Below, in pieces: positions 1 through 11,040 of a stretch of DNA of 64,000 nucleotides (positions are counted from its first letter, which is position 1; each line of letters begins with the position of its first letter). The translations under genes and the position numbers were made by a program. Under the pieces are notes generated by a model. That model worked only from the letters and a program-made list of their open reading frames with translations, was not told where the DNA came from and did no database searches. The DNA is from Phycomyces blakesleeanus NRRL 1555(-) (Eukaryota > Mucoromycota > Mucoromycetes > Mucorales > Phycomycetaceae), in contig NW_017265150.1 of NCBI RefSeq assembly GCF_001638985.1, positions 434,001 to 498,000 on the forward strand, in the 5' to 3' direction.

Positions 1-1
1 T

Positions 2-100
2 GTTTCTCCAGAAATCACCTTTGATTTGGTAGAGACAGTCGATAAGATTGCAAAAGGCGAACTCAAGGTTCCCGAACTCTTGGGTAACTTTGCCGCATAA
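2..100 (+). CDS. 3' end of an unidentified gene (partial)
   Basis: An open frame enters the window from the left and stops with TAA at 98-100, giving the last 32 residues (key pieces ITFDLVETVDKIAKGEL and VPELLGNFAA). The first bases, TGTTTCTCCAG, look like a pyrimidine-rich 3' splice site, so the last exon may start at base 12 with one base borrowed from the previous exon. Codon use is typical of the coding exons nearby. I do not recognise the family from this C-terminus. It converges on the SCYL1-like gene, leaving about 490 bases between the two stop codons. Confidence 0.6.
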   Translation, partial: VSPEITFDLVETVDKIAKGELKVPELLGNFAA

Positions 101-589
101 CAAAACGAGCAAAACATCCTTTCCATATTTTCTTTCTATTTTATCATTCTTTCTTTCTGTTTTGCATAATTCTTTTCTCGTTCATGAGAATCAGAACCAA
201 AACCTCCATTACACGTCTCAAATTTCAAATGTCCTCTTATTCCTTTCCCACGCCTGCTTTCTTCCTTTCTTCTTCTCATCCTTCAATGTTCTGTTCTGTT
301 CATCTTCACTTTCTTTAGATACTTTCTTTTTTCTTTTTCTTATTGATCTTCTTTAGTTAATAGTCAAATTAACCTACTATAGATCGTACAGATAAAATCA
401 AAATCAAAATCAAAATCAAAATCATAGTATAATAATAATCATTACTACTACTACTACTACAACAACAACAATAACAACTAATAACAATATAATAATAAAG
501 GCCAAGAAAGAGCCAGTATTTTTGTGTTTTGGTGCTGATTGGTCTGCATATAAATGTGTATTTTTATTGTTTTATTGGTTTTATTGATT
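101..589. other. convergent 3' flank with simple repeats
   Basis: No gene seen. The stretch holds the 3' untranslated regions of two converging genes. It is pyrimidine-rich up to about 350, then carries a hexanucleotide tract of five AAAATC-like units (about 393-425) and a compound trinucleotide tract of ACT and AAC units (about 441-480). The + strand ORF at 48-356 is low-complexity Ser/Phe/Leu from the T/C-rich sequence and is not convincing. Confidence 0.6.
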
Positions 590-2362
590 TTATATCTTTT
601 TGGCCCCAATGCCAGACTTTTTCTTGTCTCGAAGCTCAGCCAATCTCAATCTGCGCTCATCTCTCCTTCGTTCCATTTCCGCTTTTCGGTCAGCTACACT
701 CTGTGCACTTGATCCCTGCTGCGAGTCTCTCACAGTTGTTGCTGTAGTAGTAGTAGTAGTTGTTGTTGTTGCTGCTGCTGCTGCTACTGACTTGAAGAAA
801 CTATCTGTGTCTGGCTCTATACTATAATCAACCTTCTTTGATCCACCTACTCCTGCTCCTGCTCCTCCAAGTTGCATCGAAGTTCCTGCCTTGTGGGCCA
901 TGGACGTTGAGCCAAATGAGCCCATTGTCTTTTTAGGAGAAACAGACATTGTATAGAGTGGTTCTGACTTTGCAGTCTCCAAAGGCTCCCATGTGTCTTG
1001 TAAATCTTCCAGTGGTTCATCATCACCCCAGCCTCCTCCATTCTCTTCTTCTTCTTCTACTCCATAGCTACTATTGTTATTATAATTTACTGCTGGCTGT
1101 GGTTTGAAAAGCTGGTTGCTTGTTGCCGAATTTTCAACTGTTGTTGGAGAGAATGAGGGTGTGCTGATAACAGCCGGAGGAGAAGTAATATCGCCAACTG
1201 GTGACGCAAAGCGAGCACCGATCGAAGACACAGCCCAGCCTGCCAGACCTTTGGTTGCCCCACCCAATACTCCTGACATGGTCAATGCCAATGCTGCTTG
1301 TTGCATTGAGCTTTCGGGCTGTGTTCCATTTGGCGATAATGCTGATTGTGATTGTGATCCGTTTGATGTACCACTGCCAGCAGGAGAAGCAGCAGATTGC
1401 TGCTGAGGTACGATGGCAGTATCTGGCATATGGTCAGCAAAGTCCTGCAGTCGGTTTATAAAGCATGTCATGGTCTTGAAGGCCTGGACACGCACCGGCT
1501 TTTCCTTGTCTATCAGGACAAGCGAGACACAAGGCACGATTCTGGTCGAACAGTCTTGAGCATCGTAGTATTCTGATGTGGCCGCCAGAGCCATCAGGGC
1601 CGCAATGCGTGCGTGGTGGAATCCGTCCCTGAGACTGCGGGTGAATGCTGGCACAAGCACTTTCTTGCGCGTGCCTTCCTCAAGATGCCGGGCTATCTTT
1701 CCTAAGCAGATCGTGGTGTTTGTCCGGATCCCGGGCTCGTCGTCCATCTGCAGCTTGGCCAGGTACTTCAAGAGCTCGTAGTTGATAATCTTGTCGCTTA
1801 GTTTAGGGACCAGCAACAGGACGGATTTGATGGTGTGTTCTCGGATCAGAGGCACCGTGTCCGTGAAGCCGGTGGCAACGTTGGGAAAGATCTGGGTGGC
1901 GACTGCCTTTGCGGGAATGTGGTCGATGAACTTTGGCATGTTTTCCAAGAGACTGACACGAATAGCACGATCAGGGGATGCAAACATCCTTGTAATCGGA
2001 CCAACGATGATTTCTTCATATTCCTTGTCTTGAAGATGGTGGCCGATTTTGATTATTGCATTTAATGCCTTTGCTCCACCTTGATGTTTTTGGGGTCTGT
2101 GTTAGTAAAAATAAAAGAAAGGCAAATTATTGTTTTAATCGAGGTAAACTCACCAGAACCAAACTCAAATGCTTTTACAAGTTCTGGCAATATCTTGTAT
2201 TTCGAAAAGTCTCCGGGAAAGGTGTCAATAAGGGTGTCTAGTTTCCTATAATTTGTAGAAGCAAAAAAATATAAAAATGAATAAATATATGATAATTCTT
2301 ATGTTTAGTCTTTTTTTTTTCTTTGGGTTTCTTTCCAAAATACAGCTCTCCCCTTCTCTTCT

Positions 2363-2398
<36 letters not shown>

Positions 2399-3488
2399 TT
2401 GTACGCACCGGAAAAAACCTTCTTTTTCACTTTGTTCTTTGATACTGATGTTCTCAAGGAACAGGTTCACTTTTACAAAATCATGGTCAAAGAAACTTTT
2501 TGGGCGCAATCCGACCTCGAGGTAAGTTGCTGCATCTGCTCTGCTCATGACCTGGCGCAAGAGAGCCTTGTAAGCTTCAACCATGTTGGCCGGTATATTT
2601 CCTGGTCGGGATAATTGTTCGATGGTATCAAAACGGAGATTGTAAGCTTCATAGATCAGACAACCTAGATGATAAGAGTCTGTTGCAGACACAGGAAGGC
2701 TTTATTGTTGAACATTAAATAAATTGAAAATAAATAAATGAAACGGTTTCAATTTTAGCATAGTTTCTGAGTAACTTACTCTTTCATGATTGTCCAGCCA
2801 GATTTTTTGATTTCAGGTGTGGCGTATTTTTGTGCTTCAGGAACCAAACCACCAAATGTCTTTGTTGTTTTAATAAAGAAGAAAATCAGAGTCCAAATCA
2901 AATCAAACCATTTTGTTGTTAATATTTCTTTTCCTTTCTCTTTATGGCATCACAGGCACAATATCCTTTATGCTATATATATATATTACCAAACTAATCG
3001 GGCTTTCATCTTTCATGGAACAAAGCAGCTCAAATCCACCCAGCTTCCACTCGCCTGCTTTGTTGGTAAAGATGGAAGATACTCGGATATTACCATGTAC
3101 CATGTCACAGTCATGATTGATGAACTTTATAGCATTCTACAAACTCTGTCTATCAGAAACATTTCTCTCTCTATATCATTCAGTTCTTCCTTTTCTTTTA
3201 TTGATGATAAACTTTTCAATTACAAAGAAAAAAAAAACAAAACTTACTGCTACTTTATAAAGACCCCAAAGAACAAGATTGCTATCAGGATCTTGGCCGA
3301 GTTGGTTGGAAAGAGGTTCAATTGGGTCGGTTACAAACATAATTGCTTGATCGTTCTATTTAATCAAACTCGGTCAGACTCCAGATAATTTTTATAGTTT
3401 GATTCTAGCTAGTGAGTTGATTCTTATTGTTATATTGTTATGCTTCTTATTATTTTTACAAAGAGAAATAGAAGAAAGAAATTTAACT

Positions 3489-3524
<36 letters not shown>

Positions 3525-3932
3525 TTACCTCGATTCCATCCAGATATCGAAGTAAATCAGGATGACGCATAGTACGCATCCTCTTGAATCCATTTGAAGC
3601 TAATTGCACTTTGTCTCTGTGTTTTGTGCAGTCGAATACAAAGATAGAAACTTGGGATCCATCCTCCTAATCAAGTCACCAACAACAAATAGATACCAAT
3701 TAATTCATATAACTATATATAAATATACAAAATTCATCATCTCTCAAGAAAAAAATAAAAGCAAAAGCAGAATAAAATAAAAGAGATTTACCTTTTTTGT
3801 GCCGTGATGTAATGACCAGATTGAGCGATCCTTAAACCATTCGACTTTGTCACCGAGTGTGTAAGGGAATGCCGAAGAATCCTTTCCTAGAAAAGACAGG
3901 CCGCTCTTTACAAAACCAGAGAAAAACGCCAT
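590..3932 (-). CDS. SCYL1/Cex1-like pseudokinase with HEAT repeats
   Basis: Eight exons: 3932-3792, 3666-3529, 3355-3248, 3136-2990, 2859-2780, 2699-2409, 2245-2154, 2079-590. All phases close to 828 aa; human SCYL1 is about 808. The N-terminus (FPYTLGDKVEWF, WSLHHGTKK) opens a kinase-like fold. The catalytic HRD is replaced by HGN (residues VHGNIRV) and the DFG position by GGF (WKLGGFELL), so it should be a pseudokinase. Residues about 330-540 are HEAT repeats (FASPDRAIRVSLLENM, ICLGKIARHL). The rest is Ser/Thr/Gly-rich linker ending in a basic, probably helical tail (MERRRDERRLRLAELRDKKK) with last residues AKKI. Family knowledge: SCYL1 acts in Golgi-ER retrograde traffic with COPI, and yeast Cex1 also in nuclear tRNA export. 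The last two-lysine end only loosely resembles a COPI dilysine signal. It is transcribed divergently from ULA1. Confidence 0.93.
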
Positions 3933-4245
3933 GACTCTTTAAATAAATAAATAAAATATAAAAAAAGACAATCGAGTCTTGTTCCTTTGTGGTACACGCT
4001 GCGGTAAAGTATATATATATATATATATACATGTGTGTGTGTGTGTGTGTATATATATTGGAAGCATTACAACCTCGCGTGACGGTGCCCAGAAGAGGGA
4101 CACATCATTTTCAAGCTTATATATATATATATTAATAATAATTAAAAAAAAAGCCCTACGGCTACCATTCTTTTTTTCTACTGCTTTGCTTTGCCTTTCT
4201 TTATATATTCTACCTTTTTCTTTATTTTTTTTAAAAGAAAAAAAA
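3933..4245. promoter_or_regulatory. divergent promoter of SCYL1-like and ULA1 genes
   Basis: These 313 bases separate the two start codons, so they must hold both core promoters or 5' leaders. They contain (TA)n and (TG)n tracts at about 4012-4058, a single GC-richer island with a TGACG core (GCGTGACGGT, about 4077-4086), and a T-rich stretch just before the ULA1 ATG. No classic TATA box can be told apart from the TA repeats. Confidence 0.5.
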
Positions 4246-7138
4246 ATGTCGGTTTCCGCGCCTTTGATTGACTTGAAAACCCAGAAATACGACAGACAAT
4301 TACGGTGATTAAGAAGATGCTCTTTTCTTTTATTTTTCTTCATTACTATCTTTTAAAAAAAAGCAAACAGAAAGGCAGATAGAGAAAACACAGAACTGAA
4401 AACTACAAAACAAACACACAAGAAAGCAAAAGACGCAGACAATTTGCTTTTAGTTTCTTCCTATATTATTTCTCTCTTCAAGCATATATAATATATTTAT
4501 ATTTATACGTGTGTACGTGTGTGTATTTCTGCGTTTAGTTTGTGGGCTGTTACTGGTCAAACTGCATTGGAACATGCCAACATTTGTCTATTGAATGCCA
4601 CGTCTACTGGTTGTGAGATTCTCAAGAATCTGATTTTACCAGGTAAAAAGAACAAATAAAAATAAAAATAAAAATCAGGAACACACAATTCAAGCAAAAA
4701 AAAAACATATATATATGCACTTTTTTTTGTATATTTTCTCCCCCTCCCCCTCCTACTACTATCAGTTTATTGTTCTTGCTCTTGCCTATTTTGTCTTCGC
4801 CATTTTGTCTTTTGCAATCAGACTTACACGTAAAGTAGGTGTTGGTAGTGTTACAGTGGTAGACGCCAATTTAGTTCAAGAGGAAGATATGAAAACCAAT
4901 TTCTTCCTTGAGCCTGCAAGTCTCGGCCAACCAAAGGCAAAGGCAGTTGTTGAATTACTCCAGGAACTCAATGAAGATGCCTCTGTTACATTTACTATCA
5001 AAGTAAGCACGCTTGATCAACTTTATCTTTTTTTTTTGACATTTTTCTTTTCTGTATTTATTCAAGTAAAGCATATGAACAACTAATATGTATATATATA
5101 TATGTGCGTGTGTTTTGTTTAATAACTTAAGGAACCTAGGGATGTTATTCATGAAGACAAGGCTTTCTTTGATCCTTTTACCATGATTATTGCTACAAAC
5201 CTACATGAAAGAGAAAACATGGAATTGGCAGATTTGTGTGAGAAAACCAACAAGACATTAGTTATTGTTAAATCCAAGGGGTTAGTTGGTATTTTCCGTA
5301 TACAAGGACCTGAACATCCAGGTAGGCAATATATATAGGTGCATGTGTGCGTGTAATTAACTATGGTATATATACAATTTTTACTAGTTATCGAAACACA
5401 TCCAGAAAACCCTGTTGATCTTCGGCTCGGAAACCCTTTTGCTCAATTGAAGCAGTACTCAAACAGCTTCGACCTTGACGAATTAGATCAAACAGATCAT
5501 GCTCACGTTCCATTTATTGTTGTGATCCTGCAAGCAGTCGAAAAATGGAAAAAGGAGGCAAGTGATGCCAATAAATAGATAAATAACAGTAGAAGCATTC
5601 AACATTATATATATATATATATATATTATACGCGGTTATTTATTAACACACTATATAGAATAATGGGAAAGAGCCTCAAAGTTACAGTGAACGTAATGAG
5701 ATTAAAGCAATCATTCGTAAAGGTATGCGTACCTCTGACGAAGAGAACTATGAAGAGGCCATAGCCAACATCTGGCGACTTGCTCCCTCTTCTAGCAGTG
5801 TATGTATCATTTTTATCTTATGCTGTATATATATATATGTGTGTGTGCATGAATAAAATAAATCAAAAAGACAGACATCTTCATGCACAAAGAAGAAGAG
5901 ATTGAGATAGAAAAGAAAATCACCCGGAGAAAAGTTCATCTCTACTTGTAACTCACAACCTTGGTTTTATGATACATAAGATTCCTTCAGATGTGCGCCA
6001 AGTATTTGAAGATCCTGCTTGCAACAACATTACAGCACAGTCCGAACATTTCTGGATAGTTGCAAGAGCTGTGAGAGACTTTTTTGAAAACGAAGGACAT
6101 GGCCGATTGCCATTGCCAGGAAAGCTACCTGATATGAAATCTGACACAACAAATTATGTTGCTCTCCAGAATGTGTAAGTCTAGATATATGGATATAAGA
6201 CCAATCCAGCAAGAGATTAATTGAATCGAATTGAACGATTGAATGATTGATTGATTGTTATCATTGTTTTAAAGCTATCGAGACAAGGCAAAGAAGGATT
6301 TGGCTGCAGTAATTGGTCATGTAAATGCTCTACTAAAGGCAAATGATATCCCAGAGAATAGCATATCTCAAGATATGATCGAAAGCTTCTGCAAGAACTC
6401 TGCACACATCAAGGTAGTCCGCTACAGATCTCTTGAGGATGAAAGAGTTAAAAACCCCGAGACAGACAAGATTGGTAATATATTTATTTATATATTATTG
6501 TCTGGATTCTAAACCATGTTTGCAGTAACCTGGTTAGAGAATGAAGACAACATGAGCTATTACATGGTGTATCGTGCTGCTGATTTATTCCATGAAAAGC
6601 ACAAAAGATGGCCTGGTGAGTTAAACCACAATTGATACATATTATTACCATAGAATTAAAACTAAAACCGACCAGAGAGAAAATGATTACTAAACACACC
6701 TTACTGTATTTCTGAATAATAATATTAAAAAAAAAGGATCTCGAGGTGGAGATAATCTTGAGGATGTGAAGCTTTTAAGAATAGAGGTCGCAAAAGTATT
6801 GGGAAGCTTGCAGATCACTAAAGAGAAATCTGACATTCTTTTGCAACAGCAAGCAATGGAAAATGCAATTACAAACTAGTAAGTTAGTCAGTCAGTCAGT
6901 TGTCTTGTGCTTGTTATTTTGTCAGGATGAAAAACAAAAGTCTCACTAAACATTTTCCTTATTCTTTTTGTTTTATAGTGTTCGATTTGCTAATCGCGAG
7001 ACAGCAAATCTGTCCGCTCTCATTGGAGGCCTTGCTGCTCAAGAGGTTATCAAGTTGATCACACGCCAATATATTCCCATTAACAACACGTGTGTGTTCA
7101 ACGGAATCTCTTCGACTAGCGCTATATTTGAATTGTAA
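4246..7138 (+). CDS. ULA1: NEDD8-activating enzyme E1 regulatory subunit (NAE1/ULA1)
   Basis: Eleven exons: 4246-4304, 4539-4642, 4839-5002, 5132-5321, 5388-5557, 5659-5799, 5981-6174, 6275-6474, 6526-6615, 6737-6878, 6979-7138. Phases close to 537 aa; human NAE1 is 534. Recognisable blocks are KYDRQLRLWAVTGQ at the N-terminus, [19 protein letters not shown], the central [12 protein letters not shown] and LPDMKSD, and the C-terminal [16 protein letters not shown] with [13 protein letters not shown] at the very end. It is the adenylation-like half that pairs with UBA3 to activate NEDD8 for cullin modification; as in the family it has no catalytic Cys domain of its own. Intron 5 needs a GC donor (GAG|GCAAGT at 5558) to join WKKE to NNGKEP. 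The ATG follows a run of A. The 3' end converges on hexokinase 264 bases away. Confidence 0.95.
5558..5658 (+). other. GC-AG intron in ULA1
   Basis: The donor reads GAG|GCAAGT and the acceptor CTATATAG|AAT. Exon phases on both sides are 0 and the joined protein matches the family (W..E then NNGKEP). No GT donor in the vicinity restores the frame. Apart from the C at +2, the donor is a perfect consensus, as known for GC-AG introns. Confidence 0.8.
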
Positions 7139-7402
7139 TATTGGATGTACCATATAAAACTCTCTTACCCATGATTTTATACTTGTCTTTATTTTGAGCA
7201 CGAATATTAAGACAAAGTGATACAAAAAAATGCTATCCTTTATATATATATTTATTTATATGTATATGTATATGTATATTTATATTTATATTTCTATGTG
7301 TATGTTCTGTGAATTATTATTTGTCTCAATACATATACATAAGTGGGGTACACACAAACACACACATACTATGGATCTTCCTACACATTGGTTTATCATA
7401 AT

Positions 7403-9304
7403 TTAGACGACCTTTGTACCCTCTGCTTTTGTCGCAACACAGGCAGTAAGAGCAGCTCCAACACCACTACCGTCCTTGGCAAGGCCTAATCGAATCTTTG
7501 TGCGAATATCTGAATGTTCAGGGAACAGCTCCTGAAGTGCTTCATACATTCTTGTCTTGAAAGAAGGATAAAACTCGAAAAGAGAGCCATCGATGCCGAT
7601 ATCCACGCCTTCGTCCGGGATTCCACAGTGGGATACGATACCTGCGATTGCAGTTGCTGCCAATCTTGCGGCTCTCTTTCCTACCAGCTCAGATACTTTC
7701 TTGACAATTCTGCACTCAACAACCGACACATTACTCAGATTGAGACTTGTGTCCAAAACCTCTTTTGTCTGTGAAAGATTCTCTGTGTCATCCTCCTCAA
7801 TTTTGGACATAAACGAAGTCTCGAATGCCCACATGGTTGAGATTTCCTTGGACCAGACATTGGGGTTAAAAGTACCCTTGGGGCTGAAGAGCAGCTCGCG
7901 ATCGATCATGTCTACCAAGACATTGCGGACAATCTCGCCCAAGTACATACCAGAGATCATCTTCTCGAATATCTGGCTATGGGGGTTGATCGATTCACGA
8001 TCGAGCTTGTTGTCAAAACGGGTGAGAGGAAGTGCCTGGCGCTCGTTGTCAAACGCACCAAATTCCATATTGATGATCATCTCGGGCGACTTGGTGGGCC
8101 CATCCTTCCACTTTTTGATATTGGAAATCTTTTCGATGTACGCACCATTGGCACCTGTTCCGAGGATCAAACCGGCCAATGTGTTGGGTTTGTTGTATGC
8201 ATTGGACAAAAGTGTTCCAACTGTGTCGTTCACGAGGGCAGATACTTTAACGGGTAAGTGCTTTCTCAAAAGAGCATCCTGAAGAAGCATGACAGGATCC
8301 TTTCCAATTGCGCCTGTGCATGCGAACCCTTTGGTCCATTGAGATAAGGTACCGCGGTTGATCTATTGATTGAAAAATGAGTACAGTTTTTGTTTCAAAG
8401 AATAAATAAATACATTGAAATTTAAATATTAGAATTTTTTTCTCCTTTCTCTATCTCTTCCTTGTATTTCTTATTGGTGATAAAGATAAAGATAATGATA
8501 ATAAAGATCGATTACCTTTGTTTGGAGAACTGGGAATGAAAATGTGTAACCGAGCGGGAGTTCGGATTCCTTGTCTTCGAGACCCTGCTCCGTAAGGAAG
8601 GTGTCGATGCATTCGGCAATATAATCTAAGGACAGCAAACAGATGTCAAGGATTGGTTTCTTCCCAGAGGTGTCACACGGCTCTCCGACATACCACACAA
8701 ATTACGCATAGGACCGTTCTTAAGGGCATCAGATACTCTGGCCTTTGTCGACACAGTCTTGAATTTTCCCTCCCCTTCCAAAGTAACCAGTACAACGCGC
8801 AGATTGGTACCTCCCAAATCCAACGCGAGAAACTGGCCGCGCTCATGGCCTAAATAATAAACAATCCTTTGATAAATCATCCAACAATTCAATCATTCAA
8901 GCCAGGCAAATAAAACGCAATTTATTCATTATTCTTATTATCATTCATTCACAATAGACTAGGTAGAATATCCCTCTTCCTTTTTTTCTTCTTGCTTTGG
9001 TATTGCATATCTCCCGCCTCGGGTTTTTACATGTAAAATGCGGATTATATGTATGATGTTGTGTATCTATACGTATATCTTTACCTGTCAAACGACCTTC
9101 CACGTAAGAGGGAATCATGGCAACTGTGCAACCTTCTTTTTCGAGACCTTTGTCCATCTCTTTCATAAATCGAGTTCTGATTTTACAAAGATGTTCTGTA
9201 GTCAGACTGAATTCATTGATGATATTCTTCATGTATTCTTCCTGTGCCGGAGATCCACCGATCTCTTTGATTTCTGTCGCTTCTTGGGCATCAGAGAAAG
9301 GCAT
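7403..9304 (-). CDS. hexokinase
   Basis: Four exons: 9304-9085, 8849-8694, 8625-8516, 8362-7403; phases close to 481 aa, the usual size of fungal 50-kDa hexokinases. Motifs in order: the N-terminal regulatory helix region (SLTTEHLCKIRTRFMKEMDKGL), a PSYVEGRLTGHE link, phosphate-1 motif LALDLGGTNLRVVL (about residues 79-92), sugar-binding LPLGYTFSFP and QWTKGF, catalytic Asp in LVNDTVGTLL (about residue 207), and LAGLILGTGANGAYIE. Near the C-terminus lie GSLFEFYPSFK and the adenosine-binding DGSGVGAALTA. It phosphorylates glucose, fructose or mannose with ATP in the cytosol. Sequence alone does not decide hexokinase versus glucokinase specificity. The ATG (CCTTTCTCTGAT follows) is the only good in-frame start. 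Confidence 0.95.
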
Positions 9305-9766
9305 CTTGATATTAGATTTTTTATGATTATTTAGAGAAAAAGAAAGAGAGAGAAATATAAAGCAAAGGAATCAAAAGAGCAAGAAAGAACGCAAAAATAA
9401 TAAACAGTTAAATAAACAAACAAGCAAATAAATACTAAATACTAAATACCATAAAATAAAAAAAAAGGCATATAAGTATATATTTTTTTTTCAAGCATGC
9501 ATTGTATAAGTCAATTAATACTCCGAATAAAGTAGATTGAGTATCTGATAGGTCATTCAAACATGAAGGAAAAAATAATACAGTACTTTGGTGCACGAAA
9601 GAATAGCCTAATTCGATCAGTCTCAAAAAAAACTCAAAGTATATTTAATGCTCAAGAGATCCTATACTATCATTTATAGCTAAAGCAAAAAAATAATAGT
9701 ATTAATAATATAAAAATGAAAAATAATTAAAGGAAGAAGATTGGTGGCCATCATAAAGGAATACGC

Positions 9767-9836
9767 TATACACTATAAACTATACACTACGAATTATACA
9801 CTACGAATTATACACTATAAACTACGCACTGTACGC
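9767..9836. repeat. 14-bp minisatellite, five units
   Basis: Units begin at 9767, 9781, 9795, 9809 and 9823. The core unit is TATACACTACGAAT (exact at 9781 and 9795); the outer units read TATACACTATAAAC and the last is diverged (TACGCACTGTACGC). Confidence 0.85.
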
Positions 9837-10307
9837 ACGATTTTTTTTTTCATTATTATGATTGAAGGGCACCTTTAAACCACGGATGTGGTGGCCCTCA
9901 TTCGTACGACATGCTATGTATCTCCGTGTAACAGATTGAAACAAATCCAAAAAGCTTTATATTATTACCTTTTTTGTACTGTGGTTGTAAAAGAAAGAAA
10001 GGGTCTTTTCTTCTAATATTATAATCACCACAGCAGATTTTTTTGTGTAATCTTGTTCCTTAAAAGGATTCTTGTATACGGGGCGAATTTTGCCCATAAC
10101 AGGAAATTCATTTTTTTGGGGGACTGAAAAGTGGGGGGATGGGGGGACTACTCTCGGCCAATAGATTTCGATTAAAAAATGTACTGCACAATTTCAAAAA
10201 TGGTTCAAATTTTTAATTTGTTTCAAATAATTTTGGGTTGTAAAAAATTTATTTTTTATTTCGAAAAAAATTAGGCTAAAAAAAAGCTAGACTGGACCAT
10301 AAAATCC

Positions 10308-10380
10308 ACAGGCAGTAGCACACCAGTATATTCGTACCACTAGAAACACTAGTAGTATAACTGTTTGTACTTATGCCTGT
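10308..10380. repeat. 73-bp imperfect palindrome
   Basis: The left arm starts ACAGGCAGTAGCACA and the right arm ends with TGTACTTATGCCTGT, whose reverse complement is ACAGGCATAAGTACA; the centre also pairs (CCACTAG against CTAGTAG). The two arms together form one long interrupted hairpin. Confidence 0.6.
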
Positions 10381-11040
10381 AAATTACGTGATCGGTTTGC
10401 TGCAAACTACTATGTCTAGCTAATCCAAGAGACCCGGTGCCAGAAATTCCAATAAACCCAAAGAGCATAAAGATTTGAATTTCGAGAAAAGCTAAAGCAG
10501 AAGAACTAATAATTAGTAATTAAACTTAGTTATATATATTTAACAGAATTTTACCTTTGACTCTATTAAGGCATTTGCAATAAAAGGCAGCCAAATCTCT
10601 GCAAGTGAGGAGTAAATAGTTAGTCTTCTGTTGCTTTGTAAGAGGAACATGTAGTTATTACCTCTTTATTGATTTACCGAGATGATGAAAAACTAATTTA
10701 TAAACTAGAATTGTATGATTAATAAACACAATGACATAAAAAACTTTGATAGCATAAATACCTTTGAGCTTACGGTCTTTAAGCAAAATTCTGCTTCTAT
10801 AAATACTATAAGTATACTGGAATATCTTACAAATGGAAGCTCATGCAAATAATAAATATTTTGTGGAAAAGTAAAATGAAAAAGAAGACAAAAACACGCG
10901 ATATTTTCTTAAAAGAAAAGAAGTAAAAAAAATTCTAATTGGTCCGCTGACATTAAATATCGATCTTTCCACATTTTATAAATTCAATTATTTTCGCAAA
11001 GTCATTTTCCCCCCTTTGTTTTTACAATCAATTTACTATT

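Larger units (their letters stand above)
9305..11040. other. gene-free spacer with minisatellite and palindromes
   Basis: No gene seen. It contains the hexokinase promoter/leader (from 9305 outward), a five-unit 14-bp minisatellite (9767-9836), a small imperfect hairpin around 9865-9900 (GGGCACC against GGTGGCCC), a GGGCgaattttGCCC hairpin near 10081-10096, a G-rich block at 10117-10148 and a longer imperfect palindrome at 10308-10380. From about 10900 the sequence is the AT-rich leader of the 1002-codon ORF. This mixture of short inverted repeats next to a transposase-like ORF suggests decayed mobile DNA, but I could not find terminal repeats that pair across the ORF. Confidence 0.5.
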
